From a virus: a stretch of DNA of 59,471 bases. Positions 45,238 to 52,189 of the stretch are shown here, piece by piece. A program made the position numbers and the translations under genes. Location of the stretch: the IMG/VR virus record IMGVR_UViG_3300002835_000205, positions 1 to 59,471 of that record, one strand, 5' to 3'. The notes under the pieces are model-generated. The model did not search any database and was not told where the DNA came from. It saw only the letters and a program-made list of their open reading frames with translations. The first letter of the stretch is position 1; each line of letters starts with the position of its first letter.

Positions 45238-45398
45238 AAGAAGATTTAGATGAGTTATATAAACAATTAGGAATTGTTTCATATAATTTGGAGTTGCACA
45301 AAATGATTCTCCAAAATTTAGAAGATAGTAAACAAGAACTACTAGCTAAGATACAAGATAGACAAATACCTGAAGATAAAAATATTGAGGCTAAGTAG
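45234..45398 (+). CDS. 54-residue coiled-coil microprotein
   Basis: ATG at 45234 forms an ATGA overlap with the preceding stop. The product (MKEDLDELYKQLGIVSYNLE... ending NIEAK) is a single amphipathic, charged helix. Translational coupling and the continuing packed layout support it. Function unknown. Confidence 0.65.
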   Translation: MKEDLDELYKQLGIVSYNLELHKMILQNLEDSKQELLAKIQDRQIPEDKNIEAK

Positions 45399-45415
45399 TT
45401 TATCGCATATTGTAT

Positions 45416-45425
45416 TATATTTATA
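45416..45425 (+). promoter_or_regulatory. Candidate late promoter box TATATTTATA
   Basis: TATATTTATAATAG lies 23 bases before the chosen ATG at 45449, in a 50-base gap. It fits the recurring box; an AAT/AGT-rich stretch follows. Confidence 0.45.
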
Positions 45426-45448
45426 ATAGTAATAATAATAGTAATAAT

Positions 45449-46312
45449 ATGAGATATAAGATACATGAGGATGTAGATGATGAAGATGTATTTGAAAAGA
45501 ATATAAGTAAAATAACAACTGATACTATCAGATTGGACAATATGCCAAAGGGCTTTAAGTCTATTCCTCATGAATGGAAACAAATTCATGTAGATTCTTG
45601 GTTAGTACTCAAAATACATTTAAAAAACAAGTTTAATATAAAAGGTCGTAGAGAAAAAATAGAACCATACTTTACTTCCAAGGGAGAAAATAAACACATT
45701 CGAATATCTAATTTGTATCCTCCTAAGAAAATAGTTAAAAAAAGTGCGGTAGATGCATTATCTAATAGTAAAAGTCTCAGACCTGCATATGTAATACAAT
45801 ATAAGAACAAATACTTCCCTTTTGATTTAGAAGATGTCACCATAGCAGCAATAGACATTATACAGAATAATGGTTTAATCGGCCCTTGCTTAGTCATTAA
45901 CCTATCTGACTCCAATAGAAAAGATATGGGAAACATCTTAGGTAAAACTTTCGATATGGATAGAGTATTTCAATTTTTAGAAGTACCTGAAGCAGATGAA
46001 GATAAAGGTAAAGATGAGGCTGAATTAAAGAAACAAGGTTTATCTGATAAACAAATAGATTTATACAATAATCCGTCTGACAGCGAAAGTATTGATATAG
46101 GTTTTAAAGATTCTACAGAATCTCACAACAGCATTAAAAGACTTAATAAACTAGATAATAATGCTCATAAGATTAGAGCAGCACAATTCATGATTAATAG
46201 GTTAGATGGAACTCTTACAAGAACAAAAGACCCTGATAAGAAAAAGAAATTAAAAAGAAGCAGAAGTATTTGGAATGCGTATAAACAATTAATATCTAAA
46301 GAATTCGATTAG
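45449..46312 (+). CDS. Unknown protein with short [LI]xE-type N-terminus
   Basis: About 287 residues from the ATG at 45449 (an upstream in-frame TTG would start within the promoter box). MRYKIHED gives an I-H-E tripeptide at residues 5-7, like the leaders discussed for the ART-like genes. An alpha/beta domain follows (SWLVLKIHLKNKF, PAYVIQYKNKYFPF, GPCLVINLSD), then a very charged helical C-terminus (LTRTKDPDKKKKLKRSRSIW). Function not recognised; basic tail could bind DNA. Confidence 0.55.
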   Translation: MRYKIHEDVDDEDVFEKNISKITTDTIRLDNMPKGFKSIPHEWKQIHVDSWLVLKIHLKNKFNIKGRREKIEPYFTSKGENKHIRISNLYPPKKIVKKSAVDALSNSKSLRPAYVIQYKNKYFPFDLEDVTIAAIDIIQNNGLIGPCLVINLSDSNRKDMGNILGKTFDMDRVFQFLEVPEADEDKGKDEAELKKQGLSDKQIDLYNNPSDSESIDIGFKDSTESHNSIKRLNKLDNNAHKIRAAQFMINRLDGTLTRTKDPDKKKKLKRSRSIWNAYKQLISKEFD

Positions 46313-46313
46313 T

Positions 46314-46709
46314 ATGATAAAACTTAAAGAAATTTTAATGTATGGTGATAGTGAGCCCTTAGAAATCATACTTTGTTTTATAATGTTAGCTCAGTTATGC
46401 TATCCTACACAATCTATGTTCTGTGTCCCAAATATCAATATACATAGTTATTATTATTATATAGGTGTAATATCTTCTATAGGTTTGTTAGTAGGAAATT
46501 TATTTAATATGATATCGCTTAGAAAATGGAGTGCTAACATATCATTTATAGTAATACTAACTATACTGTATATATCTCTAAAAGAAAATATATATAATAC
46601 ACAACTTCATTTCATTTATTTTTCAGAGTTGATAGCGTTATTTTGGATTACATGGAGATGTAGCAGGGAGGAAGTTTCAAAATTAATGAGACTACTAAAA
46701 AAAGGATAA
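46314..46709 (+). CDS. Integral membrane protein with about four helices
   Basis: 131 residues with hydrophobic stretches at about 16-34, 47-66, 76-92 and 97-115 and a positive C-terminus (MRLLKKG). No family recognised. It lies between an unknown protein and a membrane-anchored coiled coil, perhaps an envelope or lysis role by location only. Confidence 0.55.
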   Translation: MIKLKEILMYGDSEPLEIILCFIMLAQLCYPTQSMFCVPNINIHSYYYYIGVISSIGLLVGNLFNMISLRKWSANISFIVILTILYISLKENIYNTQLHFIYFSELIALFWITWRCSREEVSKLMRLLKKG

Positions 46710-46712
46710 CGA

Positions 46713-47021
46713 ATGATTAATGATAACATATCAACAGTGATTATAACATTGATTACTGTAGCGGGTTCAGCGGGTGCTTGGAAATTTTATGAATCTAAGT
46801 TGAAGTTAAGATATAAGCTAAGTGAACATAATACGAAAGAAAATGTTTTATTTAGAGAAGACTTGAGAGACCGAGTTAATAACTTAGAAAAGAAATTAAC
46901 TGAAAAAGAGTTGGAGAAGGAGGAACTACAAAGACAGATAACAGAGTTAAAAACTCAATTAGCTGAGTACAAAGTAAGATTAGAGTATTTAGAAAAAGAA
47001 AATAAAAGGTTACTAAAATAA
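46713..47021 (+). CDS. Membrane-anchored coiled-coil protein
   Basis: 102 residues: an N-terminal hydrophobic helix (ISTVIITLITVAGSAGAW) followed by about 75 residues of heptad-rich coiled coil (LRDRVNNLEKKLTEKELEKEELQRQI...). The same plan is widespread among small phage membrane proteins and resembles an inner-membrane spanin (Rz-like), but the lysis genes are 2 kb downstream and no outer partner overlaps. Spanin identity is a guess. Confidence 0.6.
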   Translation: MINDNISTVIITLITVAGSAGAWKFYESKLKLRYKLSEHNTKENVLFREDLRDRVNNLEKKLTEKELEKEELQRQITELKTQLAEYKVRLEYLEKENKRLLK

Positions 47022-47032
47022 ACTTAAATTAT

Positions 47033-47389
47033 ATGGATTTTTATTTATATATGTATAAATGCAAATTAATAAGAATTATCGATGGTGATACTCTTGAATG
47101 CAATATAGATTTAGGTTTTAATATTTTGAGAAAATCTATATTAAGATTACAAGATATTGATGCTCCTGAATTAAAAACTAAAGATTTAGTTGAGAAAGCA
47201 CATGCTATGGAATCTACTGAGGCATTGAAAAATATGATATTAGATGAAAATCCTGAAGGAGTATTCTATATACATTCTAAGAAGATTGATTCTTTCGGTA
47301 GATGTTTAGCAACTGTTATATTGAAATCAGGTTTAGAGGTAAATACTGAATTAGTTGATTTAGGATATGCATCTAAATGGAAAATTTAA
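47033..47389 (+). CDS. Staphylococcal-nuclease-like (SNase) endonuclease
   Basis: 118 residues; the ATG at 47051 is an alternative start. KLIRIIDGDTLECNIDLGF holds the Asp-rich calcium site, ILRLQDIDAPE the catalytic Arg38 and Glu46, and DSFGRCLATV the second catalytic Arg. No signal peptide, so it works in the cell, maybe in host DNA breakdown. Domain complete. Confidence 0.85.
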   Translation: MDFYLYMYKCKLIRIIDGDTLECNIDLGFNILRKSILRLQDIDAPELKTKDLVEKAHAMESTEALKNMILDENPEGVFYIHSKKIDSFGRCLATVILKSGLEVNTELVDLGYASKWKI

Positions 47390-47410
47390 TTAATTATAAT
47401 CTATAGAATC

Positions 47411-47575
47411 ATGAGTGAAAAATCAAAAGGTTTAGGAGATACTGTAGCGAAAATTACAAAAGCTACAGGTATTGACAAAGTAGCCGAAAATGTAGCAAGA
47501 GTAATGGGTAAAGAAGATTGCGGATGCAATAAGAGGAAAGAAGCTTTAAATAAAGCATTTCCCTACAAGAAATAG
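47411..47575 (+). CDS. 54-residue microprotein with CGC...RKEALNKAFPY signature
   Basis: The frame runs from an ATG at 47411 to TAG at 47573-47575 and encodes MSEKSKGLGDTVAKITKATG..., then EDCGCNKRKEALNKAFPYKK. I recognise 'GLGDTI.KITKATGI...dCGCkkRkE.LN..fPy' as a small protein repeatedly found in unrelated large phages, function unknown. The C-G-C pair may bind metal. It is followed at once by a strong terminator, so it ends the transcript. Confidence 0.85.
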   Translation: MSEKSKGLGDTVAKITKATGIDKVAENVARVMGKEDCGCNKRKEALNKAFPYKK

Positions 47576-47599
47576 TACCTACATTACATGATGTTGCTT

Positions 47600-47627
47600 A
47601 GTGAATCTCTTGTGGGATTCACTTTTT
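47600..47627 (+). terminator. Rho-independent terminator after the microprotein gene
   Basis: AGTGAATC (47600-47607) pairs perfectly with GATTCACT (47616-47623) across an 8-base loop, followed by TTTT. It separates the 41.6-47.6 kb genes from the subtilase gene. Confidence 0.88.
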
Positions 47628-47640
47628 GTTTATAGATAGC

Positions 47641-47650
47641 ATATTTATAG
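47641..47650 (+). promoter_or_regulatory. Candidate late promoter box ATATTTATAG
   Basis: ATATTTATAG (preceded by GC) lies 13 bases past the terminator and 20 before the subtilase ATG at 47671, the same terminator-promoter layout as at 1383-1430. Confidence 0.5.
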
Positions 47651-47670
47651 GTAGACAAAAACAATACACA

Positions 47671-48621
47671 ATGACAAAAAATGTAATCGTACCACCACAT
47701 ATAGTTAACGATTTAAATCCTATGATGACTTTTAGTCAAAATATAGGATGGGGATTGGTAAAGTTAAATATAGAAAGTTTACATAAAAAAGGATTCACAG
47801 GAAAAGGTGTGAAGATTGGTATCATAGATTCGGGATGCGATTTAAACCATCCTGATTTGAAAATTTCAAGCTCTAAAAACTTTACAGAATCTAACAGTTG
47901 TGAAGACACCTCAGGGCACGGAACACACGTGGCAGGTATTATAGCAGCACAAGGAAACAGCTATGGCGTACTAGGTATAGCACCTGATGCAGAGATACAT
48001 GTATATAAAGCATTAGATGGTACAAGTGGAAGTATAAAAGGTGTCATAGATGCTTTAAAAACAGCTATAGATGATAAAATGGATATAATCAATATGTCAT
48101 TAGGCACACCATCTCAAGTTAGCGGTTTAGAAAAACTTTGCAAGAAGGCTCAACAACAAGGTATTATAGTAGTTGTTGCAAGTGGAAACAGTGGTTTGCA
48201 AGAGAACTATTTTCCTGCTGCATATGATTCTTGTATTTCTGTAGGAGCTACGGATGAAAATATGAAGGTTGCTTATTTCACGACATATGGTCAGGAATTA
48301 GACATAGTCGCACCCGGTGCAGAAATCCTAAGTACCTACCTCAACGGGTCATACGCAGTACTCTCAGGAACTTCAATGGCTGCACCATTCGTAAGCGGTT
48401 GCATAGCTTTAATGAAACAGTCAGGAATTGCAGTAACTTATAGCAGCATTATAGAATCTGTAATAGATATCGAAAGACCAAACTTTGATATTAAATCAGG
48501 ATATGGAATAATCAATCCAACAAAGAGTATTTTAGGAGAGGAAATTGCTGTAGAAGTTCCAAAACCTAAAGCTAAAAAGTGTTTATTCTGTTTTTTGAAA
48601 AATTTTATGAAAAAAAATTAA
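47671..48621 (+). CDS. Subtilisin-like serine protease (peptidase S8)
   Basis: 316 residues from the ATG at 47671. The full catalytic set is present: Asp53 in VKIGIIDSGCDLNHPDL, His83 in SGHGTHVAGI, Asn173 in VVVASGNSG for the oxyanion hole and Ser235 in GTSMAAPFVSG. No signal peptide or long propeptide is visible, and the C-terminus is basic and Cys-containing (KKCLFCFLKNFMKKN). It could process phage structural proteins or act on the host at lysis; neither can be shown here. It has its own promoter and terminator context. Confidence 0.92.
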   Translation: MTKNVIVPPHIVNDLNPMMTFSQNIGWGLVKLNIESLHKKGFTGKGVKIGIIDSGCDLNHPDLKISSSKNFTESNSCEDTSGHGTHVAGIIAAQGNSYGVLGIAPDAEIHVYKALDGTSGSIKGVIDALKTAIDDKMDIINMSLGTPSQVSGLEKLCKKAQQQGIIVVVASGNSGLQENYFPAAYDSCISVGATDENMKVAYFTTYGQELDIVAPGAEILSTYLNGSYAVLSGTSMAAPFVSGCIALMKQSGIAVTYSSIIESVIDIERPNFDIKSGYGIINPTKSILGEEIAVEVPKPKAKKCLFCFLKNFMKKN

Positions 48622-48628
48622 AAAATAC

Positions 48629-48659
48629 TTGATACTGTAAATATTAGTACATATATTTG
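48629..48659 (+). promoter_or_regulatory. Complete Bacteroidota-type promoter (-33 TTG, -7 TATATTTG)
   Basis: TTG at 48629-48631 and TATATTTG at 48652-48659 are separated by 20 bases, the best full match in the window to the Bacteroidota primary-sigma promoter. It precedes the glucosaminidase start at 48684. Confidence 0.65.
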
Positions 48660-48683
48660 CATAAGAATTTAATAAAAGCACAT

Positions 48684-49418
48684 ATGAGTAAACACATATA
48701 TGGATATATCATACTGTTGCCAATCACCTATATATTAGGTATTGGTACACATATGCTGTACACACACGAAGTAAGTGAAAGACTAAACATGAGTTCTCAA
48801 CGTAGTATTGAAAACTCATTAGATTCTACATTAGTAGGAGATTACCTAGATTTAGATGATGACCTGTATGTTATTAAGACATTAGCCTCTCAAGTAGATT
48901 CTGTTCAAGCTATGTATATAGAAAAATATGCTTATATAGCTGTAAACGAGCAAACAAAGTATGGGTTTCCTGCCTCTGTTAAGTTAGCTCAATTTCTATT
49001 GGAAGGAGGCTTTAGTATACAGAATCCTGAAGGTTCAGAATTAGTTATTGAAAATAAAAATCCATTTGGAATAAGATATTTTGGAGATAATGTACCAAGT
49101 AGAATTGATGATTGGCATAATCTAGCATTTTCCAAAAATTGGATTAAGCTTTATTCAGATTGCAAAATTACTCATTGTAAATATGTAAAGTTCAAAAGTA
49201 TATGGCATTCATTTAGATATCATAGTTTGTTTATGGTGGGAACACCTAATAATCCAAGTCATTATGTAGGGTATATTAATGATGGGACTTGGGTAGATTG
49301 GTTAAATGCTTTAGAAAAGGGTGGATACGCTACGTCAGATGCCTACCGATATACTCTCAGAAATATTATTATAAGATATAAATTATATCTATTAGATAAA
49401 CATAAAATTTACATATGA
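48684..49418 (+). CDS. Membrane-anchored glucosaminidase (GH73-type endolysin)
   Basis: About 244 residues from the ATG at 48684. An N-terminal signal-anchor helix (GYIILLPITYILGIGTHMLY) is followed by a Ser/Asp-rich linker and a GH73-type domain: KYGFPASVKLAQFLLEGGFS with the catalytic Glu, NKNPFGIRYF, KYVKFKSIWHSFRYHSLFM, HYVGYI and YTLRNIIIRYKL. It would cut peptidoglycan at GlcNAc linkages; the anchor implies a signal-arrest-release or Sec-exported lysin. ATGA overlap with the next gene. Confidence 0.88.
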   Translation: MSKHIYGYIILLPITYILGIGTHMLYTHEVSERLNMSSQRSIENSLDSTLVGDYLDLDDDLYVIKTLASQVDSVQAMYIEKYAYIAVNEQTKYGFPASVKLAQFLLEGGFSIQNPEGSELVIENKNPFGIRYFGDNVPSRIDDWHNLAFSKNWIKLYSDCKITHCKYVKFKSIWHSFRYHSLFMVGTPNNPSHYVGYINDGTWVDWLNALEKGGYATSDAYRYTLRNIIIRYKLYLLDKHKIYI

Positions 49419-49606
49419 GAAAGTTTAATACTAGATTCAAACAAGCACGTCAAGAGTTAGCTCCTGATATATTTGCTGAGAATTTCGAACAAGCTAAGTT
49501 ACTTTTTAAAAACCTTAAACAAAAGTATCCCGATTTAGAATTATTGGGAGAAGTTGCAGAATCTAATGAAAAAGAAAGCAAAAATTACAAGTTATTATTT
49601 GACTAA
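49415..49606 (+). CDS. Unknown small charged protein in the lysis region
   Basis: 63 residues (MRKFNTRFKQARQELAPDIFAENFEQAKLLF...), helical and charged, coupled to the glucosaminidase by ATGA. Overlaps the lipoprotein gene by 41 bases. No motif recognised. Confidence 0.55.
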   Translation: MRKFNTRFKQARQELAPDIFAENFEQAKLLFKNLKQKYPDLELLGEVAESNEKESKNYKLLFD

Positions 49607-49823
49607 GTTAACTATGACTTTTGTAGTAGTAGTGCTGATAGGTATGTCATATTCATGTTCCACCTATACACATAATAACTCATTTAGAATTTCCCAAAAG
49701 AATGGAAATATAAATGTTAACACATCATTGAATCGTAATTCGGTAAATAATTCTATACATTTTAGGTATAGAAATTTCAACAGTACCTTTAATTTTACTA
49801 TTCCTAAAATTAAAAACAAATAG
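49566..49823 (+). CDS. Small lipoprotein, possible outer-membrane spanin
   Basis: About 85 residues from the ATG at 49566. A signal sequence (KITSYYLTKLTMTFVVVVLIGMSYSC) ends in a Cys that could be lipidated, with a loose lipobox typical of the Bacteroidota. The mature part is Asn/Ser-rich with beta-like NVNTSLNRNSVNNSIHFRYRNF. Its place after an endolysin and overlap with a small gene resemble an o-spanin, but no embedded i-spanin partner was found. Confidence 0.65.
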   Translation: MKKKAKITSYYLTKLTMTFVVVVLIGMSYSCSTYTHNNSFRISQKNGNINVNTSLNRNSVNNSIHFRYRNFNSTFNFTIPKIKNK

Positions 49824-49827
49824 TTTC

Positions 49828-50418
49828 ATGAAAAATATACCTGTATACAACTCTTTAGATTACGAGGATATTAGCCACCTTAATTTCGTTGACCGACAAT
49901 TTGATTTTGTCAACAATTGTGTTTTATTTGTAGATAATCAAATAGAAAAGTTATTGCTAGATAGAGATTTAGATGAATGTGCTTTCGATAAGTACTACAG
50001 TTCTATCATAGAAACATTTCAAGAATTAAAAGAAGTTGATGTTGATTTTATAAATTTTTTTGAATTTGAAAATGATTTAGAACGTAGATTTATGCAATCA
50101 TTGTATGATAACGATGATAACTGCAAAACTTTAGGAAAGGCATACTTCATACAATCAGCAATTAGAGGTTTACCATTTACTAAGAATTTCTCCAACTATA
50201 CAGAAGTAGATACTGTGTTCTGTTATATGAATACAATAGGTATCAAATATCCATTGTCTGTAAATGTTGATAACTATGAAAAGATACTAAATAAATCTAT
50301 GGAGTACTATCTTGAATACGAGTGTTATCGAGAAGCTGCTAGACTTAAAAAAGTTTCGGAGAAGTTAATTACACTAAATAACTTCTATGAGAGTATATTA
50401 CAACAAGTAAAATCTTAA
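49828..50418 (+). CDS. Unknown soluble protein
   Basis: 196 residues, acidic and helical (NFVDRQFDFVNNCVLFVDNQIEKLL..., LEYECYREAARLKKVSEKL near the end). The YREAARLKK helix resembles UvrB/UvrC-interaction (UVR) motifs, 'eYE.AA.lRd.I..L', which is suggestive of a clamp-type helix pair but not proven. Opens the early/accessory region. Confidence 0.5.
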   Translation: MKNIPVYNSLDYEDISHLNFVDRQFDFVNNCVLFVDNQIEKLLLDRDLDECAFDKYYSSIIETFQELKEVDVDFINFFEFENDLERRFMQSLYDNDDNCKTLGKAYFIQSAIRGLPFTKNFSNYTEVDTVFCYMNTIGIKYPLSVNVDNYEKILNKSMEYYLEYECYREAARLKKVSEKLITLNNFYESILQQVKS

Positions 50419-50427
50419 AAACATTAT

Positions 50428-50757
50428 ATGATAACTCAGAACTCAAATGACATTTTAAAGTTTGATGATTTAGCAATTTCAGTATTTGAATGGGCTAAAG
50501 AAAAGAATTTAATAGTAAAAGGAAATGAATTTAATCAAATTCATAAAGTGAAAGAAGAGATAGACGAAATCGTTGAAGCCATACAATCTCAAAATATAGA
50601 AAAAATTAGAGACGAAATTGGGGATGGATTCGTTACTTTAATAATTTTAGCAAGACAAGTTGGATTGACTCCTGAAGAGTGTTTGCAGGAAGCTTACAAT
50701 AAGATTTCAAAACGAAAAGGAAAGACCATTAACGGTATTTTTGTAAAAGACAAATAA
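50428..50757 (+). CDS. mazG: MazG-family nucleotide pyrophosphohydrolase
   Basis: 109 residues with KVKEEIDEIVEAI (E-E-x-x-E) and DEIGDGFVTLIILARQVGL (E-x-x-D), the two Mg-binding helices of MazG-like all-alpha NTP pyrophosphatases. It hydrolyses (d)NTPs to monophosphates, for host nucleotide or (p)ppGpp balance or modified dNTP removal. Single domain, as common in phages. Confidence 0.85.
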   Translation: MITQNSNDILKFDDLAISVFEWAKEKNLIVKGNEFNQIHKVKEEIDEIVEAIQSQNIEKIRDEIGDGFVTLIILARQVGLTPEECLQEAYNKISKRKGKTINGIFVKDK

Positions 50758-50768
50758 ATTTTAAAGTT

Positions 50769-51053
50769 ATGAAAAACAAAAGAAAAGTTACAAAGAAATT
50801 AGAATTTCCAATTGAAGGTAAACTTAGAATAGAATCTAAGAAACAGTATCAATCTATATTAAGTAAGTTGTATAGCTTAGGATATGAATTTCAATCAGGT
50901 AAAGAATATAGCATTGATGATATTCCTATTGGGATAAGTTGGGAACTCGCTACGGATTTAGATAATAAACCTTTTATTAGGAAAACAAAACTAAACAGGG
51001 TCTTAATAAATTATGAGACTGACTATATTGATTTAGAAAAACATCCACTATAA
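50769..51053 (+). CDS. Unknown small protein
   Basis: 94 residues, basic N-terminus (MKNKRKVTKKLEF) then an alpha/beta segment (SKKQYQSILSKLYSLGYEF). The 'Y..il..L..lGY.f' helix-strand pattern occurs in several small phage proteins of unknown role. The start follows AAAGTT-ATG. Confidence 0.55.
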   Translation: MKNKRKVTKKLEFPIEGKLRIESKKQYQSILSKLYSLGYEFQSGKEYSIDDIPIGISWELATDLDNKPFIRKTKLNRVLINYETDYIDLEKHPL

Positions 51054-51063
51054 AAAAATACCT

Positions 51064-51267
51064 ATGTTAGACTCAATATTATTGTTTATATTTTTTGTTC
51101 TTATGGTTTGGAGAACTGCTTTAAACGCTCGTGATTATTACTATGTGCTAAGTCATTGTAACGATTATGATTTAATAAGATTAGCATCTGATGCATTTCT
51201 ATTTTCACTAATAGTTTGTAGTTTGTTTATGTATCTATTTATAAATAATCTTATAAATCTATTTTAG
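51064..51267 (+). CDS. Small two-helix membrane protein
   Basis: 67 residues with hydrophobic helices at about 3-17 (ILLFIFFVLMVWRTAL) and 43-65 (FLFSLIVCSLFMYLFI). No family recognised. Could be a holin, since a glucosaminidase-like gene follows, but this is location only. Confidence 0.5.
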   Translation: MLDSILLFIFFVLMVWRTALNARDYYYVLSHCNDYDLIRLASDAFLFSLIVCSLFMYLFINNLINLF

Positions 51268-51311
51268 CAAATAATAATTGCATTAGTTTTTTAGAAAGTA
51301 AACTAAAAGTT

Positions 51312-52145
51312 ATGATAAAAAAAGACCCAATTCAGACATATGTTCCTGAGAGGAAATATTTACCTGAAATAATAGGAGCATCAGTATCCACTGCTTTTTG
51401 CATAGGATTAATGGTTTCACCTGTAGACACTGATTACGATAAACTATCTATAGTATCTAATACCAATTATGAAACTATATATATTGAGAAACAAGATAAG
51501 ATACCACTTAAGATAGTTATTCCTAAAATAGATGAAAATGCATATGGCTCTAGGTCTTATGGACATTCAATCAGAAAATTATCACTTAAGGATTTTAGAA
51601 AATTTTTAAAGGATAAAGGATTTAAGAATGTAGATAAAGCAGATTTGTATAAACTAAGAAGAGTGTGGATAGCTTATAACTATGAGTCTATGCTTATGAA
51701 TGTTCATGCTTTGACTGATTTTCCTGTATCTATGATATATTCATTTTTCATAATAGAAGCTACTAGTAATGGCATTGAGACAGAACTTTGGAGACTTCAT
51801 GCAAATGCGGGGGGAGTAAAGCATATCAAAGGTCATAACTTTGTAACTTATAGAACTAGAGAAGTTATTAGAGGCAAGAATAAGTATATTAGAGCTAAAT
51901 TTTTTGCTACAGATGATACTGAGGAAGGTATTAAAGTTTGGGCTAGTGTATTAAATTCTAAAAGATATGCTAAGTGCAAAAAACAGAACTATAGAATGTC
52001 TTCTAAAATTCGTTTATATGAATCTATATGCAGATGTATTTATGTAAGTGGATATCATACAGATTCTGATTATAAGTTTAGGGCATCTCTTATGGCTGAA
52101 TTTTGGAGCATCAAAGCAGCTCATTTCCCAAATGAAGAAAATTGA
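51312..52145 (+). CDS. Second membrane-anchored glucosaminidase-like protein
   Basis: 277 residues. A signal-anchor-like helix (IIGASVSTAFCIGLMVSP, about 21-38) precedes a linker and a domain with ALTDFPVSMIYSFFIIEATSNG, AGGVKHIKG, AKFFATDDTEEGIKVWASVL and YHTDSDYKFRASLMAEFW. This follows the GH73/lysozyme-like order (catalytic Glu, GIK-like turn, 'F....s...G...y...l', 'YAtDp.Y'). It is divergent from the lysin at 48684. Two such proteins in one phage suggests different jobs; catalytic activity is inferred. Confidence 0.65.
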   Translation: MIKKDPIQTYVPERKYLPEIIGASVSTAFCIGLMVSPVDTDYDKLSIVSNTNYETIYIEKQDKIPLKIVIPKIDENAYGSRSYGHSIRKLSLKDFRKFLKDKGFKNVDKADLYKLRRVWIAYNYESMLMNVHALTDFPVSMIYSFFIIEATSNGIETELWRLHANAGGVKHIKGHNFVTYRTREVIRGKNKYIRAKFFATDDTEEGIKVWASVLNSKRYAKCKKQNYRMSSKIRLYESICRCIYVSGYHTDSDYKFRASLMAEFWSIKAAHFPNEEN

Positions 52146-52189
52146 TAATATAGTTATATTTAAAAAATTTGCGAGAAGAAACTAAACCA

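Noticed and set aside
46713-47021. Definite i-spanin (Rz-like) call
   Set aside because: The membrane helix plus coiled coil fits, but many unrelated phage proteins share this plan and the lipoprotein candidate is 2.5 kb away rather than overlapping.
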